NCBI GenBank assembly: GCA_012845835.1
Contig: JABAKD010000025.1
Span: 24,783,173 to 24,847,172, forward strand
Source: Undaria pinnatifida
Taxonomy: Eukaryota; Sar; Phaeophyceae; Laminariales; Alariaceae
Length of the DNA: 64,000 nucleotides
Reading direction: 5' to 3'
The notes beneath the pieces were generated by a model, which was given only the letters and a program-made list of their open reading frames with translations, searched no databases and had not been told where the DNA came from. Shown here in pieces: positions 44,285 to 53,184 of this stretch. Every line of letters begins with the position of its first letter. The first letter of the stretch is position 1. The position numbers were made by a program, and so were the translations under genes.

Positions 44285-45385
44285 TTGGCGTCGGACCACT
44301 TTCGCTTGTTGGGCGTACGTGGCGCGTCCGACCCTCCTCTGTTGTCCGCCAGCAAAAACACTAACTGGGACACGCGTCTCGAGGTGCTGGGCTGGTTGGT
44401 GGATACAGAGGCGCTTACGGTGACGGCACCGCCTCATAAGCGCCTCAAGTTGAGCGTGCTTTTAGCGGAGTGGCCCTCGACTCGCACCCATGCTTCAGCG
44501 AAGCAGGTGTCGCAGTTGGCGGGCTTCCTCATGCACATCTCGTTTGCAGATCGTCCCGGTTCTTTCTTCGTGCATCGTTTGTTGGCTTCGGTTGGGATGC
44601 CGCGCATCGCTGCCGGTGATCAATTCCCTGGCCGAATGGCCAATCCGGGGCGGCGTGTGGCCTTTGGGCCCGAGTTCCATGCGGATCTCGAGTTCTGTCG
44701 GTGGTTTGTGGACAAAGGTGTTGACGCGCGCGGCGGGGTGCTGTCGTCGCCGATGTATAATTCGTTTGAGCGCCCGGCACAACGTACGTTGTTCCCGGAC
44801 GCGTCCAAAACCGCCGTCGGGGGATGTTGTCTCGAAACCGGTGTTTACTGGCGCTATGATCTCACAGCCCAGGAACAGTCGCGGTTTTGCGGCTCGAGTA
44901 AGTCCGTCCGCGGGGTGGACGATGTATCGATCAACGTGCTTGAACGTTTGGGCATGGTTGTGTCGGCCTTTGTACTAGTGTCTTCGTGTGCCGATCGACC
45001 GTCAGCGACGGGAGATTGTGTTTTGCTTAAGGGAGACAACGAGGCCGCCGTGCATTGGGTGCGGCGGTGTCGGGGGGGGCTGGAACCGCGTTCCGGTGCC
45101 CTCATGCGTCTTCTCGGCGTTCTCGAAGTGTCATCCGGATGGCATTTCGAGGCCACGCATGTGCGTGGTGTCCACAACGATGCCGCCGATAGTATCTCTC
45201 GCTGGGATCGCGGCTCCGTTCTTGATAATTTGCGCGCCGTTCGTCCCAACATCCCGTGGCAGGTTCGGGAACTGGGGACCATCGGCATTTCTCTATGTTC
45301 TTCGGTGTTGGCCTCGGACTCGTGCGGCACGCCGTTGCGGCCTCGACTGAAGGACCTTATTTGGGGCATTCTGGAGCATGGGTAG
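44285..45385 (+). CDS. YR element RNase H domain
   Basis: Continues the RT frame directly after a single TGA (44282-44284). It starts with the RT thumb/connection (VLGWLVDTEAL) and then the RNase H: FPDASKTAVGGC (Asp 172), INVLERLGMV (Glu 220), LLKGDNEAAVHWV (Asp 251) and HVRGVHNDAADSISRWD (Asp 302), numbered from codon 44285. These are the four carboxylates that bind metal for RNA cleavage. The last 130 nt overlap the recombinase ORF in another frame. One stop separates it from the RT, so either that TGA is a late mutation (for example from CGA) or it is read through. Confidence 0.9.
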   Translation: MASDHFRLLGVRGASDPPLLSASKNTNWDTRLEVLGWLVDTEALTVTAPPHKRLKLSVLLAEWPSTRTHASAKQVSQLAGFLMHISFADRPGSFFVHRLLASVGMPRIAAGDQFPGRMANPGRRVAFGPEFHADLEFCRWFVDKGVDARGGVLSSPMYNSFERPAQRTLFPDASKTAVGGCCLETGVYWRYDLTAQEQSRFCGSSKSVRGVDDVSINVLERLGMVVSAFVLVSSCADRPSATGDCVLLKGDNEAAVHWVRRCRGGLEPRSGALMRLLGVLEVSSGWHFEATHVRGVHNDAADSISRWDRGSVLDNLRAVRPNIPWQVRELGTIGISLCSSVLASDSCGTPLRPRLKDLIWGILEHG

Positions 45386-46416
45386 ACTTTCGGGTACGTT
45401 CTGGTGTTCTCGTCTTTCTTGATCGCGGCATTGACGATATGACCAACGTGTGGCATTTGTTCGAATACGTAGCATACGCGTTCGCTACGAAGAAATTGCG
45501 CTCGGCAACTATCGAAAGCCATTTGTCGGCCATCAAGTTTTTTTATCGCATTTCACGCGGTTTCGAGCTCGACACAACTCACCCCGTCATCGCGAGCGCC
45601 CTCAAAGGTGCGGCGAGCTCGCATGCCGAAGTGGGTAATCAGGCGACCGTGCGTCGGCCAGTGTCATGGGCTATGTTGCTTGCTGGCGAAACTTTAATCC
45701 CTGCCTGGCGTAACGGGGGACGCGTGTTGTGGCTTGCGTTGTGTGCATCGTTTTGTTTTTTGACCCGCGCGTCCGAAATGTTCGCGGAAACCCGGTCGCG
45801 CATCCACGAAACGTATTGTTTACATCGGGCAGACGTGGCTTTTTTTCGCGGTCGGGTACAGTTGGGGGTGGCGCAATGGTCAACAGCCGACCGCGTCGAG
45901 GTCCGATTTCGTGGGCCTAAGGGCGACCAGTTGCGCAAAGGGGCGGTTATTTCGCGCGTTCGGGTTGGTTCACCAAGGCCCGTAGGGGCTGGTGGCGGTA
46001 CTGTCGATCTTATGCTCGAGTTGATGTCTTGTTATTTGTTTTTGCCCTCGTCGGCTCCCCTCGTGGCGTACGGCAGTGGTGGTGGTGGTAGATGGTCTAT
46101 GTGGACGAAACAACAAGCGACGGAAGCCCTGCGAGAAGTGGTTGCGTTGGCGGGCGTGCGGGCGGATGAGTACGCCTTGCACTCCCTTATGATTGGGGGC
46201 GCAACGCACTTATCGGCAGGGGGTGCCTCCCCAGAGACGTTGCAACGGGAGGGTCGGTGGGCGTCTGATGCTTATAAGGCGTACGTTCGTAGCCACGGGA
46301 AGGATGCCAGCCGGGTAGCGAAATTAATGGCCCAGGAGGGGATGGGTAACGGGATCCAGCCGGGGCAGGGTACGGATTGGGGGCAAGTTAACCCCATTCC
46401 AAAGCTGGAGGGATAG
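45256..46416 (+). CDS. YR element tyrosine recombinase, altered HxxR box
   Basis: The open frame (386 codons) is shifted by -1 relative to RT-RNase H. It begins inside that ORF, so the true start may be the ATG at codon 14, a later one, or a frameshift. The N-terminal core-binding part runs to about residue 150. In the catalytic domain, FLTRASEMFAE gives the first Arg (171). ALHSLMIGGATHL is the HxxR box with His 309 but Met 312 in place of Arg. GRWASDAYKAYVR gives Trp 335 and the likely nucleophile Tyr 343. The enzyme would insert circular element DNA by strand exchange. The Arg-to-Met change at a catalytic position predicts loss of activity. Confidence 0.88.
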   Translation: MAGSGTGDHRHFSMFFGVGLGLVRHAVAASTEGPYLGHSGAWVDFRVRSGVLVFLDRGIDDMTNVWHLFEYVAYAFATKKLRSATIESHLSAIKFFYRISRGFELDTTHPVIASALKGAASSHAEVGNQATVRRPVSWAMLLAGETLIPAWRNGGRVLWLALCASFCFLTRASEMFAETRSRIHETYCLHRADVAFFRGRVQLGVAQWSTADRVEVRFRGPKGDQLRKGAVISRVRVGSPRPVGAGGGTVDLMLELMSCYLFLPSSAPLVAYGSGGGGRWSMWTKQQATEALREVVALAGVRADEYALHSLMIGGATHLSAGGASPETLQREGRWASDAYKAYVRSHGKDASRVAKLMAQEGMGNGIQPGQGTDWGQVNPIPKLEG

Positions 46417-46573
46417 AAGTCGACGTAACTATTTCAGCAGCTGATACGCAGCCTCATCATTTGCGCCAAGCGGATAGAAAAAAGTTGGATCTTGACGTGC
46501 GCACCCTAGGGGTACAGCAAAGAGGGTAGGGGGGGGACGCAAGGCGTCTGTAAGCTGAGCCAAATACCACTAT

Positions 46574-46753
46574 TGGAGGCTGGCGTCGAAAGCTCGACAG
46601 TGCCAGTTGGGATGGAACTTGACTCGGGGTTACGGACGATAGCGTGGGGTTGCTGTTAGAGCAGCCCCGGGGGCCTGTCCCTCTCTCCGCCCCCCCGTGC
46701 TCCGAGGGGGGGGTGCGCAATAGTATGATACAACTTCGAAAGCAAAATACAAA
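46574..46753 (+). repeat. Split direct repeat B1
   Basis: TGGAGGCTGGCGTCGAAAGC to GAAAGCAAAATACAAA, matching B2 (47614-47797) with about seven differences, one a 4-bp TGGC gain in B2. It abuts A2 without spacer. Confidence 0.95.
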
Positions 46754-46985
46754 GCGTATTATTATCGAGGCACAAGGACATAAGGGTTTTGTATGTACGG
46801 AAGAAGTTTGGGGTTACTGCACGGTGACCAATGAGATGAACGCGGGTGGTTACTTGTATTTGTCCTGGTATAGCAAAGGGAACCTTGGATCAGTTTGTCT
46901 AGTTGCTGACTAGCAAGCGAAGCACGCAGAGAAGAGAGGAGCATCGTCAGCAAGACAAGGTCAAGGTGTGATAGACTGGCTGATT
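46754..46985 (+). repeat. Split direct repeat A2
   Basis: Second copy of A1, directly joined to B1. The B1-A2 joint is the sequence expected at the closed circle of the element. Confidence 0.95.
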
Positions 46986-47613
46986 TCCCACCCACCCGCC
47001 CGTGCTTTTGAGGGCGTCAGTGGAAGGGGACTGAGACGGTTGCAGCAACGCGGGAGAGTGTTCGTTGCTGTTAGATACACGTACTTAGGGGGCGGTATCC
47101 AGCCGCCCGGGTGTCGTAGATTGCGCGTTTAATTATAATTTACGTGTGGTGCTCAGGAGTCCTGTTCGTGTCGTCAGAGTAGCGCGCGCACGTCTCCAAG
47201 CTGGAGGTGCGCCCTTCCTATTTTTTTTCTCCTTCGGGGAGCTGCATTGTGCAACGCAGGCGTTGGTGCGATGTCGGTTTGCTACCGTGATTCGCGAACA
47301 TGCACGCATGTCTCCACGCTGGAGGTGCGTCCATTCTTCCCCGTATGGAATTTGCACTATGCTGTGCAGATGTGGTGTGATGACGGATGCTAATGAGCAG
47401 GCGCAGTGGTTTGGTCCCACACTTAGCTCAGTATTGACGCAATCTCAAACTGCAGGAGAGAGAGTTGTCCGTAATAGTACGGCTTGGCCGTGAATTACAT
47501 ATGTATACTGGCGTCATTTATATATTATGGTACTCCTTTAGTACATGATATTGGCGTTACATGTGCCGTGTGTGCTTGTGCTGAGTACCATGTTTATTTT
47601 GAGAGTCTCTCAG
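46986..47613 (+). other. Spacer between A2 and B2 with two similar hairpins
   Basis: Two near-copies of a self-complementary motif, GCGCACGTCTCCAAGCTGGAGGTGCGC (about 47185-47211) and GCACGCATGTCTCCACGCTGGAGGTGCGT (about 47302-47330), lie about 117 bp apart. No open frame with a motif is present. It lies within the element by repeat order. Confidence 0.6.
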
Positions 47614-47797
47614 TGGAGGCTGGCTGGCGTCGAAAGCTCGACAGTGCCAGTTGGGATGAAACTTGACTCAGGGTTACGGACGATAGCGTGGGGTTGCTGT
47701 TGGAGCGGCCCCGGGGGCCTGTCCCTCTCTCCGCCCCCCCGTGCTCCGAGGGGGGGGTGCGCAATAATATGATACATCTTCGAAAGCAAAATACAAA
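47614..47797 (+). repeat. Split direct repeat B2 (right end)
   Basis: Matches B1; the match stops at ATACAAA 47797, after which ATTGGAATAAG is unrelated flank. Confidence 0.95.
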
Positions 47798-48265
47798 ATT
47801 GGAATAAGTTGAAGTAGTAATTTCGATTGGAAAGAGCTTAAGTTACGTATTTTACAGCTGTAACAATCGCTGACAAGGCCCACTAATGATATGGACTTTG
47901 GTTGTGGGGGAATAATATACACGAAAAGACAAGTGTCTCCAAAGAAGAATGCGTCTTGTTGCAGCTTTTAACAGCTAGCGGTATCCATTTCCGTGCGTTC
48001 CTTGGTTTGGTTTGGAGTCGGCAGTGAACACTCTGGTGTAGCCAGTTTGCTTGTACGCTTGTGGCGGAATGGTGAACAGATAGCTGTTTTATACTACTAC
48101 AACCGTTCTCTTTCTTTGACTTACACTATTGTTTTTGGCACGTAAAACGCAGGCTTTAACACAAGCGTTATCGCAGCGAGCGGTCGTATCGTTTGTAAAA
48201 ATATTAGTATGTACCCAGTTATCGCCACGAGAGGTCGTACTTGGAATGATACTTGTCACTGCTTA
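47798..48265. other. No feature recognised
   Basis: AT-rich flank of the YR element with only short open frames. Confidence 0.5.
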
Positions 48266-48724
48266 TCATTTTTCATAACGAGCTAACAGGGAATTTACGT
48301 AGCCATACGTTGAAGAGTTAGACCCAAGAGGGATCCAATAGGTAACATTATAATGTCCGCCACAACGCCAGTGAGAGTATGCAAGACGCTTAGCACAGTG
48401 TCGTACCAGATGTCTACTGCTTCGTAAGTGGCTTAGTTGCTCAGTATTCGAGTGTGGAACAGTCATGTTTTTACGTAGAATAAAAGATAGGCTGTCGTAT
48501 GTGGTTTGATTATTCTGTGTGATACAGTAGGGGATAATACCGTACAAAGACTCAACGCACGATTTGTCACGATTGGTGCTTTGCCAGGCGTAAGCTATCG
48601 TAGAAGGTGAATGTCGCTGTATGAGATCATCAAGTTGACCCGAAGCACAGAAACTTCTGCACGCCCACTCGTTCACTTTACAGTTAGTTGGGCTCATCAT
48701 CGTTACCTCCGCGTTTGAGCACAT
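48266..48724 (-). CDS. Unknown 152-codon open frame overlapping repeat R12
   Basis: The minus frame starts at ATG 48724 and is Cys- and Ser-rich (CKVNEWACRSFCASGQLDD, then SLYGIIPYCITQNNQ). The homologous stretch at 35900-36130 can be read SLYGRNLLRLTEQTDHNRQ on the minus strand but soon has a stop. Similarity at the peptide level in two copies hints at an old coding origin. No domain was recognised. A second minus frame, 48703-48987 (94 codons, RYSVELRLNAEVAARQACMD), lies just upstream and overlaps by 22 nt. It may be chance. Confidence 0.3.
   Translation of the reverse strand: MCSNAEVTMMSPTNCKVNEWACRSFCASGQLDDLIQRHSPSTIAYAWQSTNRDKSCVESLYGIIPYCITQNNQTTYDSLSFILRKNMTVPHSNTEQLSHLRSSRHLVRHCAKRLAYSHWRCGGHYNVTYWIPLGSNSSTYGYVNSLLARYEK
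48345..48560 (+). repeat. R12 copy 2
   Basis: CCAGTGAGAGTATG, GTGTCGTACCAGATGTCTACTGC, TTAGTTGCTCAG and ACCGTACAAAGACTCA match 35925-36130. Confidence 0.65.
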
Positions 48725-49509
48725 ATATCAATCAACATTAACCCGGGGCGGCCAGCACATTGTTTCTCTTCTATTGAAGCGTCCATACAAGCTTGCCTCG
48801 CAGCGACTTCAGCGTTCAACCTTAACTCCACGCTGTATCTGGTCCGGTTATCGGCAAATGGGTCTGCGAGCTGGTGTACACGTACACGCCATACGACTTC
48901 AATTTCATGCTTGATATTCCCATATGTGTCACACACAGCATAATCACCAAATCGGGCAATCGAGGCTATTCTACCGGCACCACTCAACCGGCTACACAGA
49001 GCAGCATTCCCAGCTTCACACCTTGTGGTATCTGGACATTCATACGTTGTTTGTGGAGGTCATTGGTTCCGCGGGCGTCATAGGCCAGAGTATTGGACCA
49101 CCTTGTAGCAGTCTAATTTCAGGTTTACCGTGAGCCGGATTTGTTCCCGTGTGTATCATTGGCCCCACCGGATATATGAGGTACGCGGGCACATCATAGT
49201 CGGCGTCATGGCGTCACTTCCCCGCAACTCTCCCGTAAGTGGAGGATGGCGTGCTTTCGAGAGGGACATTGTTGGATAGTTAGTCTTGGGGCGGGGTTTC
49301 GACGCCTTGAGCAATACAACACATCAACGAGAGCACCCCCCTGCGAGAGTATGCTGGGGGGGGGGGCTACACATTAGAACGAGTCTTGGCTCGACATCCG
49401 ATCGCGTCCATATTGTTACCACACATGTCGTGTGTTACGCGATTATTCTGCTAAACCGCTATGTATGGCAGCTACGCTTGTCATCTCGACATACTGCTAA
49501 CAGACCATA

Positions 49510-49735
49510 GCATCCCAGACACATCCGTCCGTCCCGGTGAAAAACGCCAAACCAGGCGTGTGATGTACCAAAGCCGCTTGTATTCTACCCTTTTCTCAAC
49601 GGAAGTTGTTCGTCCGAATACCCAAACTTTTGGAAGTTCCGTCAGAGAACACAGGATCGCGTCCATGAACCATCCGTCCCCTTTCAAACGTCAAACCCCG
49701 CGCTAGATGTTCCGAAGCCTATGTCTTTTTCCGGG
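49510..49735 (+). repeat. Imperfect tandem pair, ~150-bp spacing
   Basis: ACATCCGTCCGTCCC-AACGCCAAACC-TGATGTACCAAAGCC near 49520 and CCATCCGTCCCC-AACGTCAAACCCCGCG-TAGATGTTCCGAAGCC near 49670. Confidence 0.5.
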
Positions 49736-49739
49736 AAAC

Positions 49740-50860
49740 TCTTCGATTTGCTCCGCGATGTGGCCGTTTCTCTTGGTACATCACGTTTGTCAACGAAACC
49801 AACTTTATCAAAATACCTAGGCGAACAGTAAGAGCTGTCGCGGCTCCGGCCTGCACAGCATACCAAGTTCCACACACGATCGTGGGTATGAACAACCTAC
49901 CAATGCCGTTCAACTCGCTAAACTTTGTGCGGGGCTGCAAAAAAGCAACAAGGAAGACTTACCGAATGAGTGTTACGTACACGTGCTGCTACGTGGACCT
50001 TGCGCCGGCTCCGACAGCCATCACATAACAACAGAGGTGCCGATCGCATCCTTTCAAAAGCAACCTTAGCGCGGCACACCACACGCACATTAGGTACGCC
50101 TTATACGATTGTGAAGCCCATATTTAGCGGTCACCAGGTTTTGCGTGCCACTGCAGAGATGGAGGGGGAGCTCGATCGGATAGGCGGCCCCTCGATCCAT
50201 CAACGTTCCAATATAGAACCGTGGAATTCGTTGTCAGCGAGTGACAATGCACATGCGGACGCTACGTAGGTGCAGCCTTATTACCGGCCATAGGCGCACT
50301 TTATATCTTTGCGCGCCGTTAGTACGATATTAGTTTAAAGACTTGTCCGTCGGCTGACGCAGTGCCATTTTCGTCATGGCCAGCTGCGTCCCCAGCAATT
50401 ATTTTAAACTATTTGGCGAAGGGGCGCAGGTACATATTCATCGCCGACGTAGACTATACCAGGTATATTTTACCACTGTTCAGCATGACCCCTGGCAAAT
50501 ACGGTGTGTCCGTATAGCGCCTTCTCCTCGGCACTAAACGAATACGAGATCTCCACACCACGAGATACAGTCAACAAATGGAATGGAAATATGTTGTCGC
50601 AGTGCAACCCGATACGCTTGTTCAAGTATATATATTTTTTATATCAAGGGGTACCTGGCGCTGAGCAGAATATTTTGTAGGTCAAACGTAATAGGGTAGG
50701 GCAGTGACGGAGTTAATCCATCTCTTATAGCACAGGCGTGGAAGCTGTCCCTTTGCTGACCGTTTCCTATCCTAGTAAACCACGATTCTGTCCATATATG
50801 ATTAAAACCCAAAATCCTAACAATGCCGGTCCTTTATGCACCGCAAATATATATTCAACT
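49740..50860. other. No gene recognised
   Basis: Open frames up to 99 codons (49970-50269) show no motif and no match elsewhere in the window. Confidence 0.45.
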
Positions 50861-50864
50861 AGAT

Positions 50865-50985
50865 GGCCGGCTTTGAAGCCAGCTCCCGGCCGTATCTCCT
50901 AAAAATACGGAGTCCCTTGCCACGTCGACGTCATTGAATGACAGCTCTTTACTAACAAGAAAATATATATATATATTGTTTTCAT
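50865..50985 (-). repeat. R7 copy, inverted
   Basis: The minus strand reads LSFNDVDVARDSVF; then, after one extra base, QEIRPG and GFKAGHLV. This is the same motif as at 30880-30950 and 62440-62530. Confidence 0.55.
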
Positions 50986-50989
50986 GACA

Positions 50990-51840
50990 TCTTTCCTCGT
51001 GACGAGCAGCCATGAAGTGTGCGCCAAAGTAAGTACCTGGTTTAGTGGGGAGAGTATCGTAGAGTATGTCGCAGGTATTTAGCGTTGACCAGCGTAACCA
51101 CCGCACTACACGTTAGTATTTGCATGCATGAAATATTACAACTTGGAGTGTGTGTACCACCGCAAAGGGATATCGGGGTTTTTGAGGAACGTATATATGA
51201 TTTTGGTGTGCAGTGGTGTGTATTGGCATGTATGCTGACTCCACAAGGGGAGCCACCATAGCTCAAATGCTCCGTGGAACGCACTTGTTGCTTCGAGCGG
51301 GGAGAGGAACGCATGCATTGCAGCGATGCGTGCACTGTTTAGCGGCGGAAGCAAAGGATGAACCCAAATGGTTGTGCAGCATCACTATCACGCGAAGCTA
51401 CAAGAGCAAAGCCATCTTTTGTTTCTACCACCGAAACCGACAAGAGCAATGATGTACAGTATATAATGTGAACCTCAGTTTTTTGTTCCCCTTTGGTTGG
51501 ATATACGGTACATATATACATCCTAGCACCCTCGACACACAGCAAAACATGCAAGCAAAGTAGACAGAGCCAGAACGTGGGAGGGGATGGAATACCCCCA
51601 TGCCATTAAAAAATGAAAAATTCGCTTGCTGGAGAGCTCTACAAATTGCTTCTGCATGACGCCACTATGGCACTGCGGCCGCTGTGAAAACATGAAATCC
51701 GCCAAAATCTTCGTTTTCAGCGCAGGATTTGAGCCACTCGCATGAGTATGTCTGTTCCTATCGCTGGTAACAAGAGTTTTAGCGATATGATTTGCTGAGG
51801 GTAGCCCACTATTCCATTTGGGATTCAATTTGCAAAACTG
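50990..51840. other. No gene recognised
   Basis: Overlapping frames of up to 114 codons on both strands without motifs; no repeat match found. Confidence 0.45.
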
Positions 51841-51844
51841 TAAC

Positions 51845-51965
51845 AAGTACGGAGGTTGAAGCCCCACAAATCAACAGGGGGGTCACTTCCTCGAGTGACT
51901 CCGGTCTCCTGTCAAAATAAAACTACTTTATGTGCCCCTCCTACAGTAGCGTGGGTCTAATCTTG
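51845..51965 (+). repeat. R2 fragment
   Basis: The palindrome GGGTCACTTCCTCGAGTGACTCC, a worn form, is followed by CTCCTACAGTAGCGTGGGTC at the right end. Confidence 0.6.
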
Positions 51966-51969
51966 ACAG

Positions 51970-53180
51970 CAGTAGTGCCTCTGGCAATCTACCTCCTTCA
52001 TCTCGCCGAGGCTGCTGTCGCAAGAGTCAGAAGATATGCTTGGCGATACCTCGGGTAGACACCGACTCCTTCGTAGGCGAAAAGGGTGTCCCCGTGCTTA
52101 CAAAAAATTATCCAATAGTGGATGAAATGGTACATGGTTCGCTTGTTCACTGAGAAGATCCAGAAAGAGTTCAACCCGAGAACCCCGGAAACATGAAGAG
52201 GACCCGCAGACTTGGTGATGCTCCCATTGTCGACCCATTCCCTTCCACACCTACACCTTTTGCCTCACCCGAAAACAAATGAAAAAAAACTATTCTCCCT
52301 TGAACCAAGCAACTGAAACAAATCAGAAATCGGGGCCAAGATAATGAAGAACCACTTCTAAAAAATATCCGGAAAGAGGGGATCAAAACAAAACGAAGCA
52401 ACCACCCCCCTGGGGTAATAGCTGTTTTCCCTCCGGCGTTCAGGTAGCGATCTGGTCGCGAAGGTCGTTGGGGCGTTGGGCTGTTCGCGTTCGCGAGCTA
52501 GGAAGCACTACCTGGTGGAGTCGTGGAACGGGCGTAGGCCTAACGCAACCCCAACCGTAACAACAACCCTAACCCTAACCTCAACCTCGCCCCGGACCCA
52601 AACCTTACCTCATAATGGCGAGAAACGCGGGTGAGCTGCTTATTGATATATCTATGTTTTTCCGATCTGCGGACCACTACATAGCCGCAAGCCAATGAGA
52701 CAGCGAAAAAAAAAAACTCCGATACCCGCGCGGCCAGATAGCTAGGTCTGTTGTTCCTCTGCTACTCTCTAGAGCGCGCATCCCTCTTGAAAAGCAAGGG
52801 CTTTCTTCTTCCCACAGCCCACCCCATTTCCCACCCAACATTTGTCATGGCTTACAAGACGCGGGATTTCGCTTTGAAAATAACGAAATCGTGCGGAAAT
52901 CTCCATGAAAACGTCCGATGGTCTCGCTGAAATTTCATCGAAAACCCCCGATGGCCGCCACGGCTTACACTATAATCGAGATGCGATGGCTTGCCCAAAA
53001 CGGGGTCTTCCTGTCTCTATGTAAAGAGCTATGCCGCTGCTCGGACGTTGGCTACGTGCGTCTATTGGCCAAACCCGAGCTGTAAATACGAGCGATCCTT
53101 CGAGGAATACCATATACATGAAAAATCTGATAATGGGATGCGTAGCTATCAGCGCTTCGACGAACCGCCCGTACGGGGGG
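51970..53180. other. No gene; short telomere-like stretch at 52556-52608
   Basis: 52556-52608 contains AACCCTAACCCTAACCTCAACC among CCCCAA/CCGTAA variants, like a worn (CCCTAA)n. Apart from that, only short frames are seen. Confidence 0.5.
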
Positions 53181-53184
53181 GGTC

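Larger units (their letters stand above)
41044..47797 (+). mobile_element. Tyrosine-recombinase retrotransposon (PAT/Ngaro type) with split direct repeats
   Basis: It is bounded by two 232-bp repeats A and two ~180-bp repeats B in the order A1 (41044-41275), coding region, B1 (46574-46753), A2 (46754-46985), B2 (47614-47797). The coding region holds a gag-like ORF, RT, RNase H and a tyrosine recombinase. This order is the split direct repeat layout of PAT- and Ngaro-type DIRS-order elements, which replicate by reverse transcription and insert as circles by site-specific recombination without a DDE integrase. The coding part is clearly GC-richer than the flanks, as expected for an insertion. 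A1 and A2 differ at about 11 sites by eye, so insertion is not recent, and stops plus a lost catalytic residue suggest it is inactive. Confidence 0.9.
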
